Below the pieces are notes generated by a model, which was given only the letters and a program-made list of their open reading frames with translations, did not search any database and was not told the DNA's origin. A stretch of DNA of 64,000 nt from the NCBI GenBank assembly GCA_963843285.1, contig CAWJJO010000012.1, positions 124,001 through 188,000 on the forward strand, written 5' to 3'. The position numbers were made by a program, and so were the translations under genes. Positions 45,056 through 54,167 of this stretch are shown here, piece after piece; position 1 is the first letter of the stretch, and each line of letters starts with the position of its first letter. Source of the DNA: CAZDDB01 sp963843285. GTDB taxonomy: Bacteria > Acidobacteriota > HRBIN11 > JAKEFK01.

Positions 45056-46738
45056 GTGACCATCGTGAAGGCAGTCAAACGAAACGCGCTGGCAAGTAAT
45101 TTTGCGGAAGGGGCACCTAGCTTCCGGATCTTTCTAATCGCGTTGATGATCCAGGTGCCTCTCATGATTCTCGCAGGACTCAAGAACCCGGATCAGATGA
45201 ACCCTGATTCGATATCTTATCTGCGGGTGGCCCAGTATTATCTGCAGGGCAAGTATCATCTGGCTGTCAACGGCTACTGGGGACCGTTATTCAGTTGGCT
45301 CACTGTGCCAGTACTCCCGCTTGTGAATGATCCTGTGCTGGCGTTCCGCATTGTGGATTGGATGAGCGCGGTGATCTATCTATTCGGTGCGATCAGAGTA
45401 CTTCGGGCACTGGGGTTTGATCAGGTTACTGTTGCTGTGGGTGGAATCCTGATTGCTTTGTTTTCTATTCAGTGGTCCATATTCTTCATCGGACCTGACC
45501 TGCTGATGAGCGGATTGCTACTGGTTGCGTTGAGTTACACACTTGAATCCGATGGCCGTCCTTTTGTCGCGGGTCTTTTCTTTGGAACTGCCTGTCTGAC
45601 AAAGGCGGTCGCTTTACCGATAGCACTTTTATCTCTGCTCGGTATCGCCATCATCCGTGTCCTGGCGGGGATAGCATCATTTCGAACGGCTATATATATG
45701 GTAGGACGCAGCGCGGTGAGTATGATCTTGCTGGTATTACCCTGGGTGATTGTACTTTCCTTCCATTATGGCCAACCAACATTTTCAACAAGCGCAATAC
45801 TCAATCATGGTCTGGTTGGTCCTCATAACCCGAATTGGCTGCATCCCTCATCCGCAGTCTACAATGTGCCTGAAGCGGGACGGATCACAACCTGGGAAGA
45901 TCCAACGGTGCTCCGCAATCATCCACTGTACAGGCCCTGGTCGCCGTTGAGCAGCTGGGCCAATTTTAAACATCAGATAAACGTAATTCTTTTTAATGCC
46001 CACGAGCAGTTTGATTATTTCAGAGAATTCGATGGATCCGGAGTCGGGATCATTGCAGCGGTCCTGGGATTCCTGTTTTTTTTCAGGCCATGGGTGCAGA
46101 GTTTTCAGACACATCCGTGGCGCTTCGGAGCAATCGCTATCGCTGCGATCACTTCCATCTATTTACCCGTGTACGGGATTGCACCCCGTTATTATCTGGC
46201 GTGTTATCCGTTTTTGTTTTCAGCTACTTTAGGACTGCTAACGGTTTTGGCAATGAGGATTCAATCTCGGTTCGGAACAAAAGAATCAGATCGGCCGGCA
46301 CAAATCCGCAATCTTGTTCTCATTTTGACGATCATACTGTTTATTTATGGCTTGATTGGGCCGCTCAAGCGATCTCTTAGTAGTGAAGGATATGGCGAGG
46401 CCCCCTATTCAGTCGCAAGACAAATGGCCGGTTTATTGCCCTTTCATGGTCCTGTCGCTGCCGTAGGCGACGGGCGACGAGTCGCTCTCTATATTGCGTT
46501 TCTCACCGAACAACCCTATTACGGAGTTAAGGTGGTAGCGAACGTGAGCGTTGCCGATCTGCAAAAGATCGGTGCCGCATTTGTGGTCGTCAAGCGGGGT
46601 CTGCCCGTGGACCAGATGTTGTCTAAGGATTCTGCCGTCCGGTTGGTGTCGCCACAGACTCAAGATGATAAAGCATGGCCCGAACGGCTTTACTGTCTTA
46701 GACCGTTGCATCCCGACCCTTTGCAAAAAAAACCATGA
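45056..46738 (+). CDS. Multi-pass membrane protein, GT39/PMT-like GT-C
   Basis: Translation starts at GTG after an AAAGGA-rich ribosome-binding site. The 560-residue protein has about twelve membrane helices. The first external loop 'NPDQMNPDSISYLRVAQYY' (about 43-61) has the acidic motif, and 'GYWGPLFSWLTVP' follows, as in ArnT/PMT-like GT39 proteins. 'GTACLTKAVALPIALLSL' is the conserved 'K' block in a central helix. A polar C-terminal part of about 110 residues may be periplasmic. The likely role is transfer of a sugar from a polyprenyl phosphate donor. It follows the lipoprotein sulfatase-like gene after 100 bases, on the same strand. Confidence 0.8.
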   Translation: MTIVKAVKRNALASNFAEGAPSFRIFLIALMIQVPLMILAGLKNPDQMNPDSISYLRVAQYYLQGKYHLAVNGYWGPLFSWLTVPVLPLVNDPVLAFRIVDWMSAVIYLFGAIRVLRALGFDQVTVAVGGILIALFSIQWSIFFIGPDLLMSGLLLVALSYTLESDGRPFVAGLFFGTACLTKAVALPIALLSLLGIAIIRVLAGIASFRTAIYMVGRSAVSMILLVLPWVIVLSFHYGQPTFSTSAILNHGLVGPHNPNWLHPSSAVYNVPEAGRITTWEDPTVLRNHPLYRPWSPLSSWANFKHQINVILFNAHEQFDYFREFDGSGVGIIAAVLGFLFFFRPWVQSFQTHPWRFGAIAIAAITSIYLPVYGIAPRYYLACYPFLFSATLGLLTVLAMRIQSRFGTKESDRPAQIRNLVLILTIILFIYGLIGPLKRSLSSEGYGEAPYSVARQMAGLLPFHGPVAAVGDGRRVALYIAFLTEQPYYGVKVVANVSVADLQKIGAAFVVVKRGLPVDQMLSKDSAVRLVSPQTQDDKAWPERLYCLRPLHPDPLQKKP

Positions 46739-46821
46739 GCTTGCTGCCTTCGATGGCGTACCGAACAGGAAATCCGCCGCGGACCTCGCGTCTGATTTAC
46801 AGTAGTGTACAATAATGTGGC

Positions 46822-47268
46822 ATGAAAGTGGCCATTATCGGGGCTGGGGCAGCAGGATTGTCCGCTGGCTATGATCTTGCCAGACGCGGTGTCGCCGTGG
46901 AGCTTTTCGAGTGCGACAAGGCGCTGGGAGGATTGGCCGGCTCCTTCCTGCTCGACGGGGGCTATGTCGAGAAATTCTACCATTTCATTTGTCTCAATGA
47001 TTTTACGTATCAACAAACACTCCGGGATTTAGGTCTGCACCACCTCCTCCGCTGGAGATTGACCGATATGGGTCAGTATTACAATGGACGAAATTACTCG
47101 CTCGGCAGGCCCTACGATGATCGCACGATCAGCAACAGTCTGGGGTTAGGCAAATCCGCCGCCTCACTCATTCTTTCGGATGAAGGAGCCATGATTGATC
47201 CGGTGTCCGCGAGAAAATGCTATTTCCGTCATAAACCGGAGATCTTCCATCCAATTATTGAGACGTAA
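46822..47268 (+). pseudogene. FAD oxidoreductase remnant with a 314-residue internal deletion
   Basis: The 148-codon frame begins 'MKVAIIGAGAAGLSAGYDLA' and matches residues 1-99 of the FAD oxidoreductase at 21729-23036. Then, at about 47113-47120, it jumps straight to 'DDRTISNSLGLGKSAASLIL', which matches residues 414-433 of that protein. The substrate-binding middle and much of the FAD domain are therefore gone, while the frame is kept. After the matched end the frame reads through about 26 unrelated residues. The DNA of the two genes differs at many third positions, so the copies are old paralogues and the deletion came later. It cannot work as an oxidase, although a small product could be made. 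Confidence 0.85.
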
Positions 47269-48944
47269 AAGTGAACAACTCATACTTTGGACCGCGGTGT
47301 TCTTCCACCAGTTTCATATTTTCTCGAAGCCACTCTTCTTCGGGGGCGGGCTCCTTCAAGTAATGAATCTTCAGAAGAACAATGCGCCGTCGGCCATGAA
47401 CCAACCGCTGTATATCCTGTGGGACTTTTCGTTGGTTAAGCTGACCGACCCAGGAGGTAACAGGAATGGATTTCGTCAAGTATCGGGAGAGGCAAATAAC
47501 ACCGGAAGGAATCGAATGCACGATAATCAAATCTCCAGGTTGAGCATTTGAAGAAATTTGAGCAGCCAACTCTCGAAAGTTGTTCCGAGCGCGCTGAGGG
47601 GCGTACCACATCGCCCAGGTTCCCATGATGTAACCTGCAATTAACAGTACAAGACACAGCTTCCGCGAAGCCGGCTTCAACCGGGCAATCCAATATCCAA
47701 TCAACAACTGTGCCACAGGCAAACCGCTTAACGCATAACGGGACACCCAAGCCGCTCTCGTATGAAAAATCAGATCCAGGACTGACGGGCCAAGACACGC
47801 CGCCAGCAGCCAGATCCATGGCCATAGCCGTCCGCCAAGCAAAGTTGCCCGGGGCAACTGAATTGCACCGGTACGAAATTTTCTTCGCAAATGTATTCTT
47901 CGGTGATTCACAAGAAAGATCGCGGATACAACAGGAAAAGCTACGAAAACATCGATGGCAATTTGGCCCTGCCACAACACAGAAGGAGAGAGTAAACGCC
48001 ACCAGAGAAAAAAGGGAGCGATCAGAGTTGCCTCCCAGCGGCACGGGATGTCGTAGCCAATCTTTTGTAACCCTCCATCTGCCAAGACTCTCTGGAACGT
48101 ACGCATACCAGGGGGTGATAAGAATGACCATACAAAGAAACAACAACAACCATTTTGTGCGACTTAAATGTCCGGGATCGAACAGAACCCAAAAAGCAAA
48201 TGCCAGAAAAACAAAAATAAAGTAGTAATGCGTAAGAAGACCGGATGTGCCCGTTAATACGAGCAGAGGTCCATTGATTTTGTGAAATCCATTTTTCCGT
48301 AGATTTAGAATCAACCAAACCATTGCGAGGACCAGAAACCATACGAGTGAGTACATGCGGCCTTCCACTGAGTATTGAAGCGCTACCGGAGAAAGAGAAA
48401 AGAACAGGCAGGAAAAGGCTGCGGTTCGACGTCCCCCTAACTGTCTTCCCAGGGACCAAAGCACGGGAAAGCAAGCAAGGGCAAAGAACAGGGAAAATAA
48501 ACGAAGCGCTATATCGGTAGTTCCCAACCATCTGGTCCAGTAATGAAGGAGCATGTAGTAGAGAGGTGGGTTCGTGTCCGAGATCAGGACTCCACGTAAA
48601 ACGCGGGACAACGACGCTGGTGGATCTTCATGCTCGGAGTAGCGACGGAAATACGATGGGTCGACTGGCTGGGGCGGTTCCTGGAAATCACCGAATGAGG
48701 GATTCGCCTCGGAAGCAGGGTGCTCTAAACTGTGCCCCGTAGCCCCTGCAAGGGAAAAAACCTCATCAACCCACAATCCCTCACGCGTCAAAAGCACCGC
48801 GTCCAGCAATCCTGCAATTACAAGGCAAAACACAATGACAACGTTTCTGCGATAAAGATCCCCTTTCATTGCTTTGCTTAAAATATCAAAATCGTCAGCG
48901 AATAGGAAATTGTAGTTCTTCATGCTGAACTCATCCTGGAGCAT
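47255..48944 (-). pseudogene. GT39-like membrane glycosyltransferase gene with a frameshift
   Basis: Two overlapping minus-strand frames together make one GT39-like protein. The first (from 48944, or the ATG at 48923 with AGGATGAG upstream) has the external loop 'GLWVDEVFSLAG' with the Asp-Glu motif, 'SDTNPPLYYMLLHYW' and 'SPVALQYSVEGRMYSL', all GT39 blocks. It reaches 'RRVTK'-like polar sequence near 48050. Then membrane-protein character moves to the other frame ('LIAPFFLWW' onward), which runs to 47255 with normal helices and a C-terminal domain. The break is about 48010-48060. Either a recent mutation or a sequencing/assembly error explains it. If intact, the protein would be about 560 residues, next to another GT-C gene 5 bases upstream. 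Confidence 0.75.
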
Positions 48945-48949
48945 TCTTT

Positions 48950-50290
48950 CTAGGCGTTCGGGTCTACGCGTTTAGGATGGGTGCAAATCAAGTAAATATA
49001 CTTTGCAAGTAAGAAACCAAAATACACGGAGGGCAACACAAAGAACGGCATGAACGGCTGGACGTACCTAACCTCACCAAAGAAAATCAATGTAATCAGC
49101 AAAATATTCAGCAGATAAACAACAGGAAAGATGGGAACTCTTTCGTCATCACTCCTGAACAAACGAATAAGATAGTATAAGAGCATACCGGCCATGACCA
49201 GGGAAAAAGGGAGGCTCCTCTGCACCGGAAAAGCCTGCAACACCTTGTTCAAGAAAAACTTGGGAAGATCCTTTTTGTTTCGAGAATAGAATATGAAAAC
49301 CTTCCTGAACGGGGAGTAATCGGTATTCTTCAATTGGTTGTACAAATATACCCTATCCCCTGCTTTCGCAGTTCTCCACTCAGTATGCCTGCTTCCGTTT
49401 TTGAGAGAATCTTCGTTGTTCCCCTCAAAAAGAGCCGGCTTTGTTTGAGATGAAAGAAGGACAAACCGTCCGCTTTTCCAGCTCGCATAAACGCTCCAGG
49501 GCACAATGAGAGGAACCATTCCCAAACAGAAAATCGAGATCGGAAGCAATCGTCGGTGCGGTTTTCGAATCCGGAGCATCAGATGCAGGATTAAGAAGAA
49601 AGGAATGAAAATATTTAATCCTTTGATTAGAATCAGAACCGCCGAGACACCACCAAGAGCAAAAATCCTAAGAAGGCTCGGGTGCTTCTCCCAAAAAATG
49701 AAAACCACAACCCACCAGGCCAATGCGAATGTACTGAGACTTTCCGCCAGGATCTTCACTGGCGGTGGGCAAAAGTAGTGCAGAAAGACAAAAGAAGAAA
49801 CGATGCCGCTGGCAATTCCCCATTTTCCCCAATAATGACCGGCAATCCACGGCATCATGGTCGCAACCAGAGCCAGCAATATCACCTGGAAAATTTTTAC
49901 GACTCGAGGATGTACATCAAAGATCCTGTACACGAGTGCTAAGAAAAGCGGATAGCCTGGAGGTTTGTCAATCGTATAAGGCACGCGCTTGAGGAACGAT
50001 TCATAGTAAGTAACGGGTCTTCCATTCGGCGAATAACGATCGATATCGGAACGTTTCTTCGCTCTCTCATTAAACCGATAGGTCTCAAATGGCTCGACTC
50101 CGCGATCCTGAAAACCATGACCGTAAAGAACATTGACGGCAAGAGTCTGGTAGGCCCAACCATCGCCTACGCCGAAGAATACCGTATCGTCGCTTAAGCC
50201 GGCTTTGTTTCTAATATATAAGTAAACAAACGCGGTGCACGATACCAGAAAATAGACCAAGACGAACCGGGCCTTCATGGGTTGCACCAT
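48950..50290 (-). CDS. Multi-pass membrane protein, GT-C/GT39-like
   Basis: I use the ATG at 50290; a farther one at 50359 adds a non-hydrophobic tail and one at 50278 is equally possible. The protein of about 446 residues has about ten membrane helices. The first external loop has 'GVGDGWAYQTLAVNVLYG', with the Asp of GT-C enzymes, followed by 'YTIDKPPGYPLFLALVYR', the 'PPGYP' block typical of GT39-like proteins. Later, 'LILIKGLNIFIPFFLIL' fits the conserved Lys helix. The C-terminus is short and basic. It sits between the sulfatase-like gene (164 bases upstream) and the frameshifted GT39-like gene (5 bases downstream). Confidence 0.78.
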   Translation of the reverse strand: MVQPMKARFVLVYFLVSCTAFVYLYIRNKAGLSDDTVFFGVGDGWAYQTLAVNVLYGHGFQDRGVEPFETYRFNERAKKRSDIDRYSPNGRPVTYYESFLKRVPYTIDKPPGYPLFLALVYRIFDVHPRVVKIFQVILLALVATMMPWIAGHYWGKWGIASGIVSSFVFLHYFCPPPVKILAESLSTFALAWWVVVFIFWEKHPSLLRIFALGGVSAVLILIKGLNIFIPFFLILHLMLRIRKPHRRLLPISIFCLGMVPLIVPWSVYASWKSGRFVLLSSQTKPALFEGNNEDSLKNGSRHTEWRTAKAGDRVYLYNQLKNTDYSPFRKVFIFYSRNKKDLPKFFLNKVLQAFPVQRSLPFSLVMAGMLLYYLIRLFRSDDERVPIFPVVYLLNILLITLIFFGEVRYVQPFMPFFVLPSVYFGFLLAKYIYLICTHPKRVDPNA

Positions 50291-50423
50291 TTTATACTGT
50301 GAGCGAATTCCCGATGTCAACAAGAACAGCTGCATCAGGCATCTTGCTTTCAACCGCAAGCTGGTTCAATTGTTCTACCTCCCGCTCTACAAGTTACAAC
50401 TGAGACTATTTGGCTATTTGTGC

Positions 50424-50462
50424 GGAACTCATCCGGACTAGCCGGGCTGCCGGCTCAGTTGA
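50424..50462. repeat. Hairpin-bearing 39-base repeat after sulfatase-like gene 2
   Basis: GGAACTCATCCGGAC...CCGGCTCAGTTGA at 50424-50462 matches 52302-52340 at 36 of 39 positions. It includes a small stem AGCCGG/CCGGCT (50440-50455) directly after the stop codon. The same hairpin lies after the next sulfatase-like gene, which shows the spacer was copied with the gene. There is no T-run. Confidence 0.6.
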
Positions 50463-52284
50463 AATAACCCAAACTCTTCAAACGCTCGATCTGGGCGGGA
50501 GACAAACCTTCAACCTCCCTGTGGACCTGATGTCCCAGCTGACGATTCAGAAAAGGCTCCAGCTGACGGCCGATTTCCGGTTCCTTGTTATAGAGATTCA
50601 TCAGCTCATTTGGATCGGTGGAGAGATGATACAATTCATACGTTCTTTGAAGATCATCGTTGCGAATCAGCTTCCATTCATTCGTACGAACACAATGTTT
50701 GACAACCTGCCTGCGGAAGCAGTCCGTAACCATCACCCTGTGGGTTGAACTGAAACGCCCGCCGGCCAGACCTACCAGATCAACGGAATCTGGAGTCTGC
50801 TTCGATTCCAGCCCTGCAGCCGACATGATCGTCTGAAAAATATCCGTCAACGCCACCTGTTGAGTGATGATTGTTCCCGGTACAACTTTACCTGGATACC
50901 GAACAATCAATGGTACGCGAATCACGGGATCATACACGCTTTTGTGCTCGTAGTAATGTCCGTGCTCCCCGAGATTCTCCCCATGGTCGGATGTAAAAAT
51001 CAACAAAGATTTGTCATAAATTCCTTTTTCTTTCAGAAATGAGACGATACGGCCGATTTGAGCATCAACAGTTTCGACTTCCATCCCATACAACTTTTTC
51101 TGGCGAGGCAAGTCTTCATGTTCTGCTCTCAACCTGCAGCACGAGTTTAGAATTCCTCCATAGGGAAAGTGAGGATCATAGTAGTGCAAAAAAAGAAAGA
51201 AAGGAGATTCGACGTTCTTTGCTAACCACTTGAGCGCGGAGTCCGTTGTCGGTCCGGCATCTCTGGACAAGTCCCTATTGAACAGTCCCAAATCTGAAAC
51301 AAATCTTCCACAGAAGCTTCCGTCGAAATAATCCATCCATGTGAAATTATCGTCATATCTCTGAAAACCTCGATCCAAACGAGAGTTGTAAATTTGCAAC
51401 GGCCATCCTGAGACAAAGCCTCCCGTCCGGTAACCGGCTCTTAGAAGATGATGAGTTACAGTGGAAATTTCGTCCGGAAGTACAAAACCGTTGATGAGAA
51501 CACCATGGACCAATGGGGGAAGGCCGGTCAACATGCTCATATGAGAGGGGCCGGTTAGCGGCATAAAAGTAATGGCATTCTTGAAGAGTGCCCCTTCGGC
51601 TGCAATCCTGTCAATCACCGGGGTGCGTATATAAGGAGACCCATACGCACTGACATAATCAGAGCGCAGTGTATCCACACTGATCAAAATCACCTTGTCC
51701 GCAGAATCCGGTCGTTTCACACCCTGATGATAGGAATTGCTGACCCATGGAAGGAAAAGAACAATCAGGATCGGTCCGATGGTTGCAAAAATCGAAATCC
51801 TCATGAGACGTCGAGGAGAGATTTTGACTATTACAGAACGATGAAACAGCCTGGCCATGATCATGCATCCAAGGTAAACCGGAGCCAGAATCACTAATAG
51901 GAAAGCTTTCTGCACAATCATGGGAGATTGCTTCAGAGGAAATCGGTATCGCAGGACCCATATACAGATACCCAGTAAGGTAGTGGCAGCAACACCAATG
52001 TGCGGCCATAGCAACTTGCGGGAAATAAAATCCTTTTTATCAAGCAATCCTGCCACTTTTAGTAAGCCATAATGAAGTACGGCCAGCAGTACGGCGCAAA
52101 GAAGGGAAAACGCGAGATTGCAGACTATAAAGAAGAATGCCTGCCCTGCAACCCACGGGGCATATTCCATCAGAACACGAGACGAGGATTCCCAGGAAGT
52201 ACCCAGAGAAAAGCAAACCACCCAGGCTATCAGTACATTTGTAAACGAGGAAGAGGATCTCTTTTGGCTTAAACTCTCGTTCAT
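50455..52284 (-). CDS. Membrane-anchored sulfatase-like (alkaline phosphatase superfamily) enzyme 2
   Basis: The 609-residue protein has about five membrane helices in its first ~180 residues, then the enzyme domain. Metal Asp is in 'LISVDTLRSDYVSAYGSPY', the nucleophile block is 'TGPSHMSMLTG' (Thr and His at the Cys/Ser and Arg positions of sulfatases), and the late metal site is 'TSDHGENLGEHGHYYEH'. It ends 'LKSLGYFN'. It is a tandem paralogue of the gene immediately upstream (52333-54159): both begin 'MNES-SQKRS' and 'VLIAWVVCFS', and they agree block by block. The layout suggests an outer-leaflet hydrolase or phosphotransferase acting on lipid-linked or surface glycans. It belongs to a minus-strand operon headed by the GT4 gene. 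Confidence 0.84.
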   Translation of the reverse strand: MNESLSQKRSSSSFTNVLIAWVVCFSLGTSWESSSRVLMEYAPWVAGQAFFFIVCNLAFSLLCAVLLAVLHYGLLKVAGLLDKKDFISRKLLWPHIGVAATTLLGICIWVLRYRFPLKQSPMIVQKAFLLVILAPVYLGCMIMARLFHRSVIVKISPRRLMRISIFATIGPILIVLFLPWVSNSYHQGVKRPDSADKVILISVDTLRSDYVSAYGSPYIRTPVIDRIAAEGALFKNAITFMPLTGPSHMSMLTGLPPLVHGVLINGFVLPDEISTVTHHLLRAGYRTGGFVSGWPLQIYNSRLDRGFQRYDDNFTWMDYFDGSFCGRFVSDLGLFNRDLSRDAGPTTDSALKWLAKNVESPFFLFLHYYDPHFPYGGILNSCCRLRAEHEDLPRQKKLYGMEVETVDAQIGRIVSFLKEKGIYDKSLLIFTSDHGENLGEHGHYYEHKSVYDPVIRVPLIVRYPGKVVPGTIITQQVALTDIFQTIMSAAGLESKQTPDSVDLVGLAGGRFSSTHRVMVTDCFRRQVVKHCVRTNEWKLIRNDDLQRTYELYHLSTDPNELMNLYNKEPEIGRQLEPFLNRQLGHQVHREVEGLSPAQIERLKSLGYFN

Positions 52285-52301
52285 CTCGATCTTTGCACTG
52301 T

Positions 52302-52340
52302 GGAACTCATCCGGACGAGCCGGGTTGCCGGCTCAATTGA
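52302..52340. repeat. Hairpin-bearing 39-base repeat after sulfatase-like gene 3
   Basis: This is the second copy of the element at 50424-50462, with three differences. Its stem AGCCGG/CCGGCT lies at 52318-52333, directly after the stop codon of sulfatase-like gene 3. It marks one boundary of the tandem duplication. Confidence 0.6.
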
Positions 52341-54159
52341 CGTAACCTAACGCTTTTAGATTTTCGATCTGGGCCGGAGATAAATCATCAACCTCCCTGC
52401 TGAGCTGAAGTCCCAGTTGACGGTTCAAGAAAGGCTCCAGTTGGCGAGCCATTCCGATTTCCCTAGAATAGATATTGATCAGCTCACTTGGATCTGAGGA
52501 AAGATGATACAGTTCATACGTTTTTTGATTTTTTTCGGAGCGGATCAATTTCCATTCATTTGTCCGAACGGAATGCTTGACTCCTTTTCGATAACTGTTT
52601 GAGACAAGCACTCGATGGGGTGAGTCGAAACGCGCGTTTGCCAATCCTACCAGGTCGATCGAGTTTGGAGCTTGTTTGGATTCCACTTTTGTCGCCTCCA
52701 GGATCGTCCGGAAGATGTCAGTAAGCGCCACTTGCTGAGTAATGACGGTTCCCGGCACAATCTTTCCTGGATACCGAACAATCAGAGGAACTCGAATTAC
52801 GGGCTCATAAAGACTTGTGTGCCCGTAGAATTGTCCGTGTTCCCCGAGGCTCTCACCATGGTCGGATGTAAAAATCAATAAGCAGTTATCATACACACCC
52901 TTCTCCTTCAGAAATGTAATCATTCGTCCTATTTGAGCATCTACTGTTTCCACTTCGATCCCATACAACTTCTTTTGGTGAGGCAAATCCTCGGGTGCGG
53001 CTGTGTCTGTATGATGCGATTTTACATGTCCTCCATAAGGAAAGTGAGGATCGTAGTAATGCAAGAAAAGAAAAAAAGGGGAATCAACATTCTTTTTTAG
53101 CCACTTGAGAGCAGAATCAGTCGCAGAGGGAGCATCTCTCGCCAGATCCCTGGTAAGAAAGGGAAGATCCGCAACAAATCTTCCACAGTAGCTTCCATCA
53201 AAAAAATCAATCCAGCAGAAATTATCATCATATCTCTGGAAACCTCGATCCAAACGACAGTAATCCTGAAGCGGATTTCCGGAAACGAAGCCGCCGGTTC
53301 GGAAACCAGCCTTTCGAAGATACGTTGTTACCGTTGGAATGCCTTTGGGAAGACTATACCCGTTTATATGAACCCCATGAGTTAATGGAGAGAGGCCCGT
53401 CAGCATGCTCATATGGGACGGTGCGGTCTCAGGAATCAGAGAGACAGCTTGTTTGAAGAGTGCTCCTTCCGCGGCGATTTGGTCAATTACCGGTGTACGA
53501 ATGTACGGGGAACCATAGGCGCTTATAAAATCGCAACGCAGTGTATCCACGCTGATCAAAACCACGCGGTCAACTGAATTTTCCGATCGTTTCAGCGCCG
53601 GATGACCGGAATTGCGAACCCATTGAGCGACAAACACAATTCCGATTGGACCGAGGATCGCGAAAATCGAGATCTTAACGAGAAGTGACAAACCAACTCG
53701 GGAAAGGACATGGCGATGAAGTAATCTGGCAACCATCATGCATCCCATGTAAACCAGTATCAGAATCAAGACTAGGAGGCCACCCTGGACAATGACGGGA
53801 GTTTGCCTCAGAGGAAATCGGTAGCGAACAATCCATAAAGACATGCCCAGCAGAGTGGCGGCAGCCAATCCAATCTCAGGCCACAAGAACTTTCGAGAAA
53901 TGGAATGCTCTTTATCCATCCATCCTGCAACTATGATCAACCCCTGATGAAGAACTGCCAAAAGGACGCTGCAAACAACTGCAACCACGAGATTGTTGAC
54001 CATGAAGGAAATGGTTTGTCCAACACCCCAAGAAGTATGTTCCGCCAGTATGCGAAATGCCGATTCCCAGGAAGTACCTGCGGAAAAGCAAACCACCCAC
54101 GCTATCAGTACACTTTGAAACCGATCAGGGGACCTCTTTTGGCTTGAACTTTCGTTCAT
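52333..54159 (-). CDS. Membrane-anchored sulfatase-like (alkaline phosphatase superfamily) enzyme 3
   Basis: The 608-residue tandem paralogue of the gene at 50455-52284 has the same plan: about five N-terminal helices, then an extracytoplasmic AP-fold domain. Visible blocks are 'LISVDTLRCDFISAYGSPY', 'TAPSHMSMLTG' at the nucleophile position and 'TSDHGESLGEHGQFYGH', with the tail 'LKALGYVN'. The differences from its twin are spread along the chain and concentrated in the helices, so both copies appear to be under selection. It follows the frameshifted phosphodiesterase-like gene after only 8 bases. A related but distinct substrate for each twin would explain keeping both; that is inference. 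Confidence 0.84.
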   Translation of the reverse strand: MNESSSQKRSPDRFQSVLIAWVVCFSAGTSWESAFRILAEHTSWGVGQTISFMVNNLVVAVVCSVLLAVLHQGLIIVAGWMDKEHSISRKFLWPEIGLAAATLLGMSLWIVRYRFPLRQTPVIVQGGLLVLILILVYMGCMMVARLLHRHVLSRVGLSLLVKISIFAILGPIGIVFVAQWVRNSGHPALKRSENSVDRVVLISVDTLRCDFISAYGSPYIRTPVIDQIAAEGALFKQAVSLIPETAPSHMSMLTGLSPLTHGVHINGYSLPKGIPTVTTYLRKAGFRTGGFVSGNPLQDYCRLDRGFQRYDDNFCWIDFFDGSYCGRFVADLPFLTRDLARDAPSATDSALKWLKKNVDSPFFLFLHYYDPHFPYGGHVKSHHTDTAAPEDLPHQKKLYGIEVETVDAQIGRMITFLKEKGVYDNCLLIFTSDHGESLGEHGQFYGHTSLYEPVIRVPLIVRYPGKIVPGTVITQQVALTDIFRTILEATKVESKQAPNSIDLVGLANARFDSPHRVLVSNSYRKGVKHSVRTNEWKLIRSEKNQKTYELYHLSSDPSELINIYSREIGMARQLEPFLNRQLGLQLSREVDDLSPAQIENLKALGYVN

Positions 54160-54167
54160 ATTCTGTG

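Noticed and set aside
40376..54159. Classical formylglycine-dependent sulfatases
   Set aside because: None of the four intact proteins has the C/S-x-P-x-R signature; Thr and His occupy those places. They are described as sulfatase-like instead.
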